Positions 36,372 to 49,700 of a DNA stretch of 64,000 bases are shown piece by piece (position 1 is the first letter of the stretch; the number at the start of each line of letters is the position of its first letter). The translations under genes were made by a program, and so were the position numbers. Location: contig CAMPEJ010000004.1 of NCBI GenBank assembly GCA_946800325.1, forward strand, positions 248,001 to 312,000, in the 5' to 3' direction. The notes beneath the pieces are model-generated. The model was given only the letters and a program-made list of their open reading frames with translations, was not told the origin of the DNA and did no database searches. Source of the stretch: Luzula sylvatica. Its lineage: Eukaryota > Streptophyta > Magnoliopsida > Poales > Juncaceae.

Positions 36372-39300
36372 AAATTTTGGTAAAATGTTATGTGGTAAAA
36401 GATACGATTCAAATGATCTCAAAATACGTTATTTGAACTCCCCCAAAGCACAAACAGATTGTTTTGAATCGAAAAACAAACTGTCTTAGTGTTTGTAAAT
36501 TTTGGTGAAATGTTATCTGGAAAAAGATACGATTCAAATGATCTCAAAATACGTTATTTGAACTCCCCAAAGCATAAACAGATTGTTTTGAATCGAAAAA
36601 CAAACTTTCTTAGTGTTTGTAAATTTTGGTGAAATGTTATGTGGTAAAAGATACGATTCAAATGTTCTCAAAATACGTTATTTGAACTCCCCAAAGCATA
36701 AACAGATTGTTTTGAATCGAAAAACAAACTTTCGTAGTGTTTGTAAATTTTGGTGAAATGTTATGTGGTAAAAGATACGATTCAAATGATCTCAAAATAC
36801 GTTATTTGAACTCCCCAAAGCATAAACAGATTGTTTTGAATCGAAAAACAAACTTTCTTAGTGTTTGTAAATTTTGGAAAAATGTTATGTGGTAAAAGAT
36901 ACGATTGAAATGATCTCAAAATACGTTATTTGAACTCCCCACAGCATAAACAGATTGTTTTGAATCGAAAAACAAACTTTCTTAGTGTTTGTAAATTTTG
37001 GTGAAATGTTATGTGGTAAAAGATACGATTCAAATGATCTCAAAAATACGTTATTTGAACTCCCCAAAGCATAAACAGATTGTTTTGAATCGAAAAACAA
37101 ACTTTCTTAGTGTTTGTAAATTTTGGTGAAATGTTATGTGATAAAAGATATGATTCAAATGATCTCAAAATACGTTATTTGAACTCCCCAAAGCATAAAC
37201 AGATTGTTTTGAATCGAAAAACAAACTTTCTTAGTGTTTGTAAATTTTGGTGAAATGTTATGTAGTAAAAGATACGATTCAAATGATCTCAAAATACGTT
37301 ATTTGAACTCCCCAAAGCATAAACAGATTGTTTTGAATCGAAAAACAAACTTTCTTAGTGTTTGTAAATTTTGGTAAAATGTTATGTGGTAAAAGATACG
37401 ATTCAAATGATCTCAAAATACGTTATTTGAACTCCCCAAAGCATAAACAGATTGTTTTGAATCGAAAAACAAACTTTCTTACTGTTTGTAAATTTTGGTG
37501 AAATGTTATGTCGTAAAAGATACGATTCAAATGATCTCAAAATACGTTATTTGAACTCCCCAAAGCATAAACAAATTGTTTTGAATCGAAAAACAAACTT
37601 TCTTAGTGTTTGTAAATTTTGGTGAAATGTTATGTGGTAAAAGATACGATTCGAATGATCTCAAAATACGATATTTGAACTCCCCAAAGCATAAACATAT
37701 TGTTTTGAATCGAAAAACAAACTTTCTTAGTGTTTGTAAATTTTGGTGAAATGTTATGTGGTAAAAGATACGATTCGAATGATCTCAAAATACGATATTT
37801 GAACTCCCCAAAGCATAAACAGATTGTTTTGAATCGAAAAACAAACTTTCTTAGTGTTTGTAAATTTTGGTGAAATGTTATGTGGTAAAAGATACGATTC
37901 GAATGATCTAAAAATATGTTATTTGAACTCCCCAAAGCATAAACATATTGTTTTGAATCGAAAAACAAACTTTCTTAGTGTTTGTAAATTTTGGTGAAAT
38001 GTTATGTGGTAAAAGATACGATTCGAATGATCTCAAAATACGTTATTTGAACTCCCCAAAGCATAAACAGATTGTTTTGAATCGAAAAACAAACTTTCTT
38101 AGTGTTTGTAAATTTTGGTAAAATGTTATGTGGTAAAAGATACGATTCAAATGATCTCAAAATACGTTATTTGAACTCCCCCAAAGCATAAACAGATTGT
38201 TTTGAATCGAAAAACAAACTGTCTTAGTGTTTGTAAATTTTGGTGAAATGTTATCTGGAAAAAGATACGATTCAAATGATCTCAAAATACGTTATTTGAA
38301 CTCCCCAAAGCATAAACAGATTGTTTTGAATCGAAAAACAAACTTTCTTAGTGTTTGTAAATTTTGGTGAAATGTTATGTGGTAAAATATACGATTCAAA
38401 TTATCTCAAAATATGTTATTTGAACTCCCCAAAGCATAAACAGATTGTTTTGAATCGAAAAACAAACTTTCTTAGTGTTTGTAAATTTTGGTGAAATGTT
38501 ATGTCGTAAAAGATACGATTCAAATGATCTCAAAATACGTTATTTGAACTCCCCAAAGCATAAACAAATTGTTTTGAATCGAAAAACAAACTGTCTTAGT
38601 GTTTGTAAATTTTGGTGAAATGTTATATGGAAAAAGATACGATTCAAATGATCTCAAAATACGTTATTTGAACTCCCCAAAGCATAAACAAGTTGTTTTG
38701 AATCGAAAAACAAACTTTCTTAGTGTTTGTAAATTTTGGTGAAATGTTATGTGGTAAAAGATACGATTCAAATGATCTCAAAATACGTTATTTGAACTCC
38801 CCAAAGCATAAACAGATTGTTTTGAATCGAAAAACAAACTTTCGTAGTGTTTGTAAATTTTGGTGAAATGTTATGTGGTAAAAGATACGATTCCAATGAT
38901 CTCAAAATACATTATTTGAACTCCCCAAAGCATAAACAGATTGTTTTGAATCGAAAAACAAACTTTCTTAGTGTTTGTCAATTTTGGTGAAATGTTATGT
39001 GGTAAAAGATACGATTCAAATGATCTCAAAATACGTTATTTGAACTCCCCAAAGCATAAACAGATTGTTTTGAATCGAAAAACAAACTTTCTTAGTGTTT
39101 GTAAATTTTGGTGAAATGTTATGTGGTAAAAGATACGATTCGAATGATCTCAAAATACGTTATTTGAACTCCCCAAAGCATAAACAGATTGTTTTGAATC
39201 GAAAAACAAACTTTCTTAGTGTTTGTAAATTTTGGTGAAATGTTATGTGGTAAAAGATACGATTCGAATTATCTCAAAATACGTTATTTGAACTCCCCAA

Positions 39301-39598
39301 AGCATAAACAGATTGTTTTGAATCGAAAAACAAACTTTCTTAGTGTTTGAAAATTTTGGTGAAATGTTATGTGGTAAAAGATACGATTCGAATGATCTAA
39401 AAATATGTTATTTGAACTCCCCAAAGCATAAACAGATTGTTTTGAATCGAAAAACAAACTTTCTTAGTGTTTGTAAATTTTGGTGAAATGTTATGTGGTA
39501 AAAGATACGATTCGAATGATCTCAAAATACGTTATTTGAACTCCCCAAAGCATAAACAGATTGTTTTGAATCGAAAAACAAACTTTCTTAGTGTTTGT
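36372..39598 (+). repeat. 26-monomer shortened HOR copy 3 (3227 bp)
   Basis: 14-mer at 36372-38109 (1738 bp, including one extra A near 37042) and 12-mer at 38110-39598. Two monomers present in copies 1 and 2 just before the 'tacgatatttg' block (the 'aaatacattat' copy and a consensus copy) are missing. The next copy instead has 'tacgatatttg' twice (37667 and 37791), marking the deletion or exchange junction. Confidence 0.85.
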
Positions 39599-40839
39599 AA
39601 ATTTTGGTAAAATGTTATGTGGTAAAAGATACGATTCAAATGATCTCAAAATACGTTATTTGAACTCCCCCAAAGCACAAACAGATTGTTTTGAATCGAA
39701 AAACAAACTGTCTTAGTGTTTGTAAATTTTGGTGAAATGTTATCTGGAAAAAGATACGATTCAAATGATCTCAAAATACGTTATTTGAACTCCCCAAAGC
39801 ATAAACAGATTGTTTTGAATCGAAAAACAAACTTTCTTAGTGTTTGTAAATTTTGGTGAAATGTTATGTGGTAAAAGATACGATTCAAATGATCTCAAAA
39901 TACGTTATTTGAACTCCCCAAAGCATAAACAGATTGTTTTGAATCGAAAAACAAACTTTCGTAGTGTTTGTAAATTTTGGTGAAATGTTATGTGGTAAAA
40001 GATACGATTCAAATGATCTCAAAATACGTTATTTGAACTCCCCAAAGCATAAACAGATTGTTTTGAATCGAAAAACAAACTTTCTTAGTGTTTGTAAATT
40101 TTGGAAAAATGTTATGTGGTAAAAGATACGATTGAAATGATCTCAAAATACGTTATTTGAACTCCCCAAAGCATAAACAGATTGTTTTGAATCGAAAAAC
40201 AAACTTTCTTAGTGTTTGTAAATTTTGGTGAAATGTTATGTGGTAAAAGATACGATTCAAATGATCTCAAAATACGTTATTTGAACTCCCCAAAGCATAA
40301 ACAGATTGTTTTGAATCGAAAAACAAACTTTCTTAGTGTTTGTAAATTTTGGTGAAATGTTATGTGATAAAAGATATGATTCAAATGATCTCAAAATACG
40401 TTATTTGAACTCCCCAAAGCATAAACAGATTGTTTTGAATCGAAAAACAAACTTTCTTAGTGTTTGTAAATTTTGGTGAAATGTTATGTAGTAAAAGATA
40501 CGATTCAAATGATCTCAAAATACGTTATTTGAACTCCCCAAAGCATAAACAGATTGTTTTGAATCGAAAAACAAACTTTCTTAGTGTTTGTAAATTTTGG
40601 TAAAATGTTATGTGGTAAAAGATACGATTCAAATGATCTCAAAATACGTTATTTGAACTCCCCAAAGCATAAACAGATTGTTTTGAATCGAAAAACAAAC
40701 TTTCTTACTGTTTGTAAATTTTGGTGAAATGTTATGTCGTAAAAGATACGATTCAAATGATCTCAAAATACGTTATTTGAACTCCCCAAAGCATAAACAA
40801 ATTGTTTTGAATCGAAAAACAAACTTTCTTAGTGTTTGT
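39599..40839 (+). repeat. Incomplete domain B 16-mer
   Basis: The first ten monomers of the 16-mer are in order: five-C with 'cacaaac', ctgg, consensus with 'tttcgtag', consensus, 'ggaaaaatg', consensus, 'gtgataaaag', 'gtagt', 'cttactg', gtcgt. After that the order departs from domain B. The last five-C monomer in the window is at 39599. Confidence 0.82.
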
Positions 40840-42450
40840 AAATTTTGGTAAAATGTTATGTGGTAAAAGATACGATTCAAATGATCTCAAAATACGTTAT
40901 TTGAACTCCCCAAAGCATAAACAGATTGTTTTGAATCGAAAAACAAACTTTCTTAGTGTTTGTAAATTTTGGTGAAATGTTATGTGGCAAAAGATACGAT
41001 TCAAATGATCTCAAAATACATTATTTGAACTCCCCAAAGCATAAACAGATTGTTTTGAATCGAAAAACAAACTTTCTTAGTGTTTGTAAATTTTGGTGAA
41101 ATGTTATGTGGTAAAAGATACGATTCGAATGATCTAAAAATATGTTATTTGAACTCCCCAAAGCATAAACAGATTGTTTGGAATCGAAAAACAAACTGTC
41201 TTAGTGTTTGTAAATTTTGGTGAAATGTGATATGGAAAAAGATACGATTCAAATGATCTCAAAATACGTTATTTGAACTCCCCAAAGCATAAACAAATTG
41301 TTTTGAATCGAAAAACAAACTTTCTTAGTGTTTGTAAATTTTGGTGAAATGTTATGTGGTAAAAGATACGATTCAAATGATCTCAAAATACGTTATTTGA
41401 ACTCCCCAAAGCATAAACAGATTGTTTTGAATCGAAAAACAAACTTTCGTAGTGTTTGTAAATTTTGGTGAAATGTTATGTGGTAAAAGATACGATTCAA
41501 ATGATCTCAAAATACGTTATTTGAACTCCCCAAAGCATAAACAAATTGTTTTGAATCGAAAAACAAACTTTCTTAGTGTTTGTAAATTTTGGTGAAATGT
41601 TATGTCGTAAAAGATACGATTCAAATGATCTCAAAATACATTATTTGAACTCCCCAAAGCATAAACAGATTGTTTTGAATCGAAAAACAAACTTTCTTAG
41701 TGTTTGTAAATTTTGGTGAAATGTTATGTGGAAAAAGATACGATCCAAATGATCTCAAAATACGTTATTTGAACTCCCCAAAGCATAAACAGATTGTTTT
41801 GAATCGAAAAACAAACTTTCTTAGTGTTTGTAAATTTTGGTGAAATGTTATGTGGTAAAAGATACGATTCAAATGATCTCAAAATACGTTATTTGAACTC
41901 CCTAAAGCATAAACAGATTGTTTTGAATCGAAAAACAAACTTTCTTAGTGTTTGTAAATTTTGGTGAAATGTTATGTGGTAAAAGATACGATTCGAATGA
42001 TCTAAAAATATGTTATTTGAAATCCCCAAAGCATAAACAAATTATTTTGAATCGAAAAACAAACTTTCGTAGTGTTTGTAAATTTGGTGAAAAGTTATGT
42101 GGTAAAAGATACGATTCCAATGATCTCAAAATATGTTATTTGAACTCCCCAAAGCATAAACAGATTGTTTTGAATCGAAAAACAAACTGTCTTAGTGTTT
42201 GTAAATTTTGGTGAAATGTTATATGGAAAAAGATACGATTCAAATGATCTCAAAATACGTTATTTGAACTCCCCAAAGCATAAACAGATTGTTTTGAATC
42301 GAAAAACAAACTGTCTTAGTGTTTGTAAATTTTGGTGAAATGTTATATGGAAAAAGATACGATTCAAATGATATCAAAATACGTTATTTGAACTCCCCAA
42401 AGCATAAACAAGTTGTTTTCAATCGAAAAACAAACTTTCTTAGTGTTTGT
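40840..42450 (+). repeat. Transition block, domain B to C
   Basis: Thirteen irregular monomers with several private variants: 'gtggcaaaag' (about 40985), 'tgtttggaatcg' (about 41178), 'aaatgtgatatgg' (about 41225), 'gatccaaatg', 'ccctaaagc' and 'gaaatcccc'. One copy is 123 bp. From 41460 the block is the left end of a 56-monomer duplication. Confidence 0.78.
42080..42202 (+). repeat. 123-bp short monomer
   Basis: One T is missing from the opening T-run ('aaatttggtg'), and 'gaaaagttatg' and 'gattccaatg' are private to this copy and its partner at 49023-49145. The missing base keeps one plus-strand frame open across the junction, which produces the chance 88-codon frames at 41948 and 48891. 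Confidence 0.93.
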
Positions 42451-43566
42451 AAATTTTGGTGAAATGTTATCTGGAAAAAGATACGATTCAAATGATCTCA
42501 AAATACGTTATTTGAACTCCCCAAAGCATAAACGGATTGTTTTGAATCGAAAAACAAACATTCTTAGTGTTTGTAAATTTTGGTGAAATGTTATGTGGTA
42601 AAAGATACAATTCAAATGATCTCAAAATACGTTATTTGAACTCCCCAAAGCATAAACAAATTGTTTTGAATCGAAAAATAAACTTTCTTAGTGTTTGTAA
42701 ATTTTGGTGAAATGTTATGTGGTAAAAGATACGATTCGAATGATCTAAAAATATGTTATTTGAACTCCCCAAAGCATAAACAAATTGTTTTGAATCGAAA
42801 AACAAACTGTCTTAGTGTTTGTAAATTTTGGTGAAATGTTATATGGAAAAAGATACGATTCAAATGATCTCAAAATACGTTATTTGAACTCCCCAAAGCA
42901 TAAACGGATTGTTTTGAATCGAAAAACAAACTTTCTTAGTGTTTGTAAATTTTGGTGAAATGTTATGTGGTAAAAGATACGATTCAAATGATCTCAAAAT
43001 ACGTTATTTGAACTCCCCAAAGCACAAACAGATTGTTTTGAATCGAAAAACAAACTTTCTTAGTGTTTGTAAATTTTGGTGAAATGTTATGTCGTAAAAG
43101 ATACGATTCAAATGATCTCAAAATACGTTATTTGAACTCCCCAAAGCATAAACGGATTGTTTTGAATCGAAAAACAAACTTTATTAGTGTTTGTAAATTT
43201 TGGTGAAATGTTATATGGAAAAAGATACAATTCAAATGATCTCAAAATACGTTCTTTGAACTCCCCAAAGCATAAACCGATTGTTTTGAATCGAAAAACA
43301 AACTTTCTTAGTGTTTGTAAATTTTGGTGAAATGTTATGTGGTAAAAGATACGATTCAAATGATCTCAAAATACGTTATTTGAACTCCCCAAAGCATAAA
43401 CAGATTGTTTTGAATCGAAAAACAAACTTTCTTAGTGTTTGTAAATTTTGGTGAAATGTTATGTAGTAAAAGATACGATTCAAATGATCTCAAAATACGT
43501 TATTTGAACTCCCCAAATCATAAACAGATTGTTTTGAATCGAAAAACAAACTTTCTTAGTGTTTGT
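42451..43566 (+). repeat. 9-mer (8-mer plus one monomer, 1116 bp)
   Basis: Corresponds to the 8-mer subunit, with one additional gtcgt-type monomer near 43082. The copies near 43190-43280 carry private 'tttattag', 'gttctttg' and 'aaaccgattg' changes, two of which recur at 50194 onward. Confidence 0.8.
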
Positions 43567-46500
43567 AAATTTTGGTGAAATGTTATCTGGAAAAAGATAC
43601 GATTCAAATGATCTCAAAATACGTTATTTGAACTCCCCAAAGCATAAACGGATTGTTTTGAATCGAAAAACAAACATTCTTAGTGTTTGTAAATTTTGGT
43701 GAAATGTTATGTGGTAAAAGATACAATTCAAATGATCTCAAAATACGTTATTTGAACTCCCCAAAGCATAAACAAATTGTTTTGAATCGAAAAATAAACT
43801 TTCTTAGTGTTTGTAAATTTTGGTAAAATGTTATGTGGTAAAAGATACGATTCAAATGATCTCAAAATACGTTATTTGAACTCCCCAAAGCATAAACAGA
43901 TTGTTTTGAATCGAAAAACAAACTTTCTTAGTGTTTGAAAATTTTGGTGAAATGTTATGTGGTAAAAGATACGATTCAAATGATCTCAAAATACGTTATT
44001 TGAACTCCCGAAAGCATAAACAGATTGTTTTGAATCGAAAAACAAACTTTCTTAGTGTTTGTAAATTTTGGTGAAATGTTATGTGGTAAAAGATACGATT
44101 CAAATGATCTCAAAATACGTTATTTGAACTCCCCAAAGCATAAACAGATTGTTTTGAATCGAAAAACAAACTTTCTTAGTGTTTGTAAATTTTGGTGAAA
44201 TGTTATGTCGTAAAAGATACGATTCAAATGATCTCAAAATACGTTATTTGAACTCCCCAAAGCATAAACATATTGTTTTGAATCGAAAAACAAACTGTCT
44301 TAGTGTTTGTAAATTTTGGTGAAATGTTATATGGAAAAAGATACGATTCAAATGATCTCAAAATACGTTATTTGAACTCCCCAAAGCATAAACAAATTGT
44401 TTTGAATCGAAAAACAAACTTTCTTAGTGTTTGTAAATTTTGGTGAAATGTTATGTGGTAAAAGATACGATTCGAATGATCTAAAAATATGTTATTTGAA
44501 CTCCCCAAAGCATAAACAAATTGTTTTGAATCGAAAAACAAACTTTCTTAGTGTTTGTAAATTTTGGTGAAATGTTATGTGGTAAAAGATACGATTCAAA
44601 TGATCTCAAAATACGTTATTTGAACTCCCCAAAGCATAAACAGATTGTTTTGAATCGAAAAACAAACTGTCTTAGTGTTTGTAAATTTTGGTGAAATGTT
44701 ATATGGAAAAAGATACGATTCAAATGATCTCAAAATACGTTATTTGAACTCCCCAAAGCATAAACAGATTGTTTTGAATCGAAAAACAAACTTTCTTAGT
44801 GTTTGTAAATTTTGGTGAAATGTTATATGGAAAAAGATACGATTCAAATGATCTCAAAATACGTTATTTGAACTCCCCAAAGCATAAACAGATTGTTTTG
44901 AATCGAAAAACAAACTGTCTTAGTGTTTGTAAATTTTGGTGAAATGTTATATGGAAAAAGATACGATTCAAATGATCTCAAAATACGTTATTTGAACTCC
45001 CCAAAGCATAAACAAATTGTTTTGAATCGAAAAACAAACTTTCTTAGTGTTTGTAAATTTTGGTGAAATGTTATGTGGTAAAAGATACGATTCGAATGAT
45101 CTAAAAATATGTTATTTGAACTCCCCAAAGCATAAACAAATTGTTTTGAATCGAAAAACAAACTGTCTTAGTGTTTGTAAATTTTGGTGAAATGTTATAT
45201 GGAAAAAGATACGATTCAAATGATCTCAAAATACATTATTTGAACTCCCCAAAGCATAAACGGATTGTTTTGAATCGAAAAACAAACTTTCTTAGTGTTT
45301 GTAAATTTTGGTGAAATGTTATGTGGTAAAAGATACGATTCAAATGATCTCAAAATACGTTATTTGAACTCCCCAAAGCACAAACAGATTGTTTTGAATC
45401 GAAAAACAAACTTTCGTAGTGTTTGTAAATTTTGGTGAAATGTTATATGGAAAAAGATACGATTCAAATGATCTCAAAATACGTTATTTGAACTCCCCAA
45501 AGCATAAACGGATTGTTTTGAATCGAAAAACAAACTTTCTAAGTGTTTGTAAATTTTGGTGAAATGTTATGTGGTAAAAGATACGATTCAAATGATCTCA
45601 AAATACGTTATTTGAACTCCCCAAAGCATAAACAGATTGTTTTGAATCGAAAAACAAACTTTCTTAGTGTTTGGAAATTTTGGTGAAATGTTATGTAGTA
45701 AAAGATACGATTCAAATGATCTCAAAATACATTATTTGAACTCCCCAAAGCATAAACAGATTGTTTTGAATCGAAAAACAAACTTTCTTAGTGTTTGTAA
45801 ATTTTGGTGAAATGTTATCTGGAAAAAGATACGATTCAAATGATCTCAAAATACGTTATTTGAACTCCCCAAAGCATAAACGGATTGTTTTCAATCGAAA
45901 AACAAACATTCTTAGTGTTTGTAAATTTTGGTGAAATGTTATGTGGTAAAAGATACAATTCAAATGATCTCAAAATACGTTATTTGAACTCCCCAAAGCA
46001 TAAACAAATTGTTTTGAATCGAAAAATAAACTTTCTTAGTGTTTGTAAATTTTGGTGAAATGTTATGTGGTAAAAGATACGATTCGAATGATCTAAAAAT
46101 ATGTTATTTGAACTCCCCAAAGCATAAACAAATTGTTTTGAATCGAAAAACAAACTGTCTTAGTGTTTGTAAATTTTGGTGAAATGTTATATGGAAAAAG
46201 ATACGATTCAAATGATCTCAAAATACGTTATTTGAACTCCCCAAAGCATAAACGGATTGTTTTGAATCGAAAAACAAACTTTCTTAGTGTTTGTAAATTT
46301 TGGTAAAATGTTATGTGGTAAAAGATACGATTCAAATGATCTCAAAATACGTTATTTGAACTCCCCAAAGCACAAACAGATTGTTTTGAATCGAAAAACA
46401 AACTTTCTTAGTGTTTGTAAATTTTGGTGAAATGTTATATGGAAAAAGATACAATTCAAATGATCTCAAAATACGTTATTTGAACTCCCCAAAGCATAAA

Positions 46501-46790
46501 CGGATTGTTTTGAATCGAAAAACAAACTTTCTTAGTGTTTGTAAATTTTGGTGAAATGTTATGTGGTAAAAGATACGATTCAAATGATCTCAAAATACGT
46601 TATTTGAACTCCCCAAAGCATAAACAGATTGTTTTGAATCGAAAAACAAACTTTCTTAGTGTTTGTAAATTTTGGTGAAATGTTATGTAGTAAAAGATAC
46701 GATTCAAATGATCTCAAAATACGTTATTTGAACTCCCCAAATCATAAACAGATTGTTTTGAATCGAAAAACAAACTTTCTTAGTGTTTGT
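43567..46790 (+). repeat. 26-monomer HOR copy (18 + 8, 3224 bp)
   Basis: 18-mer at 43567-45798 and 8-mer at 45799-46790. The 18-mer includes 'gtttgaaaatttt', 'cccgaaagc' and gtcgt with 'aacatattg'. The 8-mer opens with ctgg and 'ttttcaatcg'. Confidence 0.88.
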
Positions 46791-49700
46791 AAATTTTGGT
46801 GAAATGTTATCTGGAAAAAGATACGATTCAAATGATCTCAAAATACGTTATTTGAACTCCCCAAAGCATAAACGGATTGTTTTGAATCGAAAAACAAACA
46901 TTCTTAGTGTTTGTAAATTTTGGTGAAATGTTATGTGGTAAAAGATACAATTCAAATGATCTCAAAATACGTTATTTGAACTCCCCAAAGCATAAACAAA
47001 TTGTTTTGAATCGAAAAATAAACTTTCTTAGTGTTTGTAAATTTTGGTAAAATGTTATGTGGTAAAAGATACGATTCAAATGATCTCAAAATACGTTATT
47101 TGAACTCCCCAAAGCATAAACAGATTGTTTTGAATCGAAAAACAAACTTTCTTAGTGTTTGAAAATTTTGGTGAAATGTTATGTGGTAAAAGATACGATT
47201 CAAATGATCTCAAAATACGTTATTTGAACTCCCGAAAGCATAAACAGATTGTTTTGAATCGAAAAACAAACTTTCTTAGTGTTTGTAAATTTTGGTGAAA
47301 TGTTATGTGGTAAAAGATACGATTCAAATGATCTCAAAATACGTTATTTGAACTCCCCAAAGCATAAACAGATTGTTTTGAATCGAAAAACAAACTTTCT
47401 TAGTGTTTGTAAATTTTGGTGAAATGTTATGTCGTAAAAGATACGATTCAAATGATCTCAAAATACGTTATTTGAACTCCCCAAAGCATAAACATATTGT
47501 TTTGAATCGAAAAACAAACTGTCTTAGTGTTTGTAAATTTTGGTGAAATGTTATATGGAAAAAGATACGATTCAAATGATCTCAAAATACGTTATTTGAA
47601 CTCCCCAAAGCATAAACAAATTGTTTTGAATCGAAAAACAAACTTTCTTAGTGTTTGTAAATTTTGGTGAAATGTTATGTGGTAAAAGATACGATTCGAA
47701 TGATCTAAAAATATGTTATTTGAACTCCCCAAAGCATAAACAAATTGTTTTGAATCGAAAAACAAACTTTCTTAGTGTTTGTAAATTTTGGTGAAATGTT
47801 ATGTGGTAAAAGATACGATTCAAATGATCTCAAAATACGTTATTTGAACTCCCCAAAGCATAAACAGATTGTTTTGAATCGAAAAACAAACTGTCTTAGT
47901 GTTTGTAAATTTTGGTGAAATGTTATATGGAAAAAGATACGATTCAAATGATCTCAAAATACGTTATTTGAACTCCCCAAAGCATAAACAGATTGTTTTG
48001 AATCGAAAAACAAACTTTCTTAGTGTTTGTAAATTTTGGTGAAATGTTATATGGAAAAAGATACGATTCAAATGATCTCAAAATACGTTATTTGAACTCC
48101 CCAAAGCATAAACAGATTGTTTTGAATCGAAAAACAAACTGTCTTAGTGTTTGTAAATTTTGGTGAAATGTTATATGGAAAAAGATACGATTCAAATGAT
48201 CTCAAAATACGTTATTTGAACTCCCCAAAGCATAAACAGATTGTTTTGAATCGAAAAACAAACTGTCTTAGTGTTTGTAAATTTTGGTGAAATGTTATAT
48301 GGAAAAAGATACGATTCAAATGATCTCAAAATACGTTATTTGAACTCCCCAAAGCATAAACAGATTGTTTTGAATCGAAAAACAAACTTTCGTAGTGTTT
48401 GTAAATTTTGGTGAAATGTTATGTGGTAAAAGATACGATTCAAATGATCTCAAAATACGTTATTTGAACTCCCCAAAGCATAAACAAATTGTTTTGAATC
48501 GAAAAACAAACTTTCTTAGTGTTTGTAAATTTTGGTGAAATGTTATGTCGTAAAAGATACGATTCAAATGATCTCAAAATACATTATTTGAACTCCCCAA
48601 AGCATAAACAGATTGTTTTGAATCGAAAAACAAACTTTCTTAGTGTTTGTAAATTTTGGTGAAATGTTATGTGGAAAAAGATACGATCCAAATGATCTCA
48701 AAATACGTTATTTGAACTCCCCAAAGCATAAACAGATTGTTTTGAATCGAAAAACAAACTTTCTTAGTGTTTGTAAATTTTGGTGAAATGTTATGTGGTA
48801 AAAGATACGATTCAAATGATCTCAAAATACGTTATTTGAACTCCCTAAAGCATAAACAGATTGTTTTGAATCGAAAAACAAACTTTCTTAGTGTTTGTAA
48901 ATTTTGGTGAAATGTTATGTGGTAAAAGATACGATTCGAATGATCTAAAAATATGTTATTTGAAATCCCCAAAGCATAAACAAATTATTTTGAATCGAAA
49001 AACAAACTTTCGTTGTGTTTGTAAATTTGGTGAAAAGTTATGTGGTAAAAGATACGATTCCAATGATCTCAAAATATGTTATTTGAACTCCCCAAAGCAT
49101 AAACAAATTGTTTTGAATCGAAAAACAAACTTTCTTAGTGTTTGTAAATTTTGGTGAAATGTTATGTGGTAAAAGATACGATTCGAATGATCTAAAAATA
49201 TGTTATTTGAAATCCCCAAAGCATAAACAGATTGTTTTGAATCGAAAAACAAACTGTCTTAGTGTTTGTAAATTTTGGTGAAATGTTATATGGAAAAAGA
49301 TACGATTCAAATGATCTCAAAATACGTTATTTGAACTCCCCAAAGCATAAACAGATTGTTTTGAATCGAAAAACAAACTGTCTTAGTGTTTGTAAATTTT
49401 GGTGAAATGTTATATGGAAAAAGATACGATTCAAATGATATCAAAATACGTTATTTGAACTCCCCAAAGCATAAACAAGTTGTTTTCAATCGAAAAACAA
49501 ACTTTCTTAGTGTTTGTAAATTTTGGTGAAATGTTATCTGGAAAAAGATACGATTCAAATGATCTCAAAATACGTTATTTGAACTCCCCAAAGCATAAAC
49601 GGATTGTTTTGAATCGAAAAACAAACATTCTTAGTGTTTGTAAATTTTGCTGAAATGTTATGTGGTAAAAGATACAATTCAAATGATCTCAAAATACGTT

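Larger units (their letters stand above)
26695..40839 (+). repeat. HOR domain B (28-mer, 3474 bp)
   Basis: The basic unit is a 16-mer (1985 bp) followed by a 12-mer (1489 bp), each opening with a five-C monomer. Markers restricted to or typical of this domain are 'gattcaaattatctc', 'gaattatctc', 'gtttgaaaatttt', 'ttggaaaaatg', 'gtgataaaagatatg', 'gtagtaaaag' and 'aaagcacaaac'. The 'gtgataaaag' marker falls at 30191, 33665, 37140 and 40366. The 12-mer here is not the domain A 12-mer; only the first few monomers correspond. Confidence 0.85.

Noticed and set aside
26215..37968. Recurrent 112-codon minus-strand open frames (26215-26553, 30929-31267, 34403-34741, 37630-37968)
   Set aside because: They are the satellite read in reverse. 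A 124-bp monomer shifts frame by one each copy, so a run of monomers lacking stops in three successive frames stays open by chance. The frames recur only because the HOR recurs. They show no domain, promoter or codon bias independent of the repeat.
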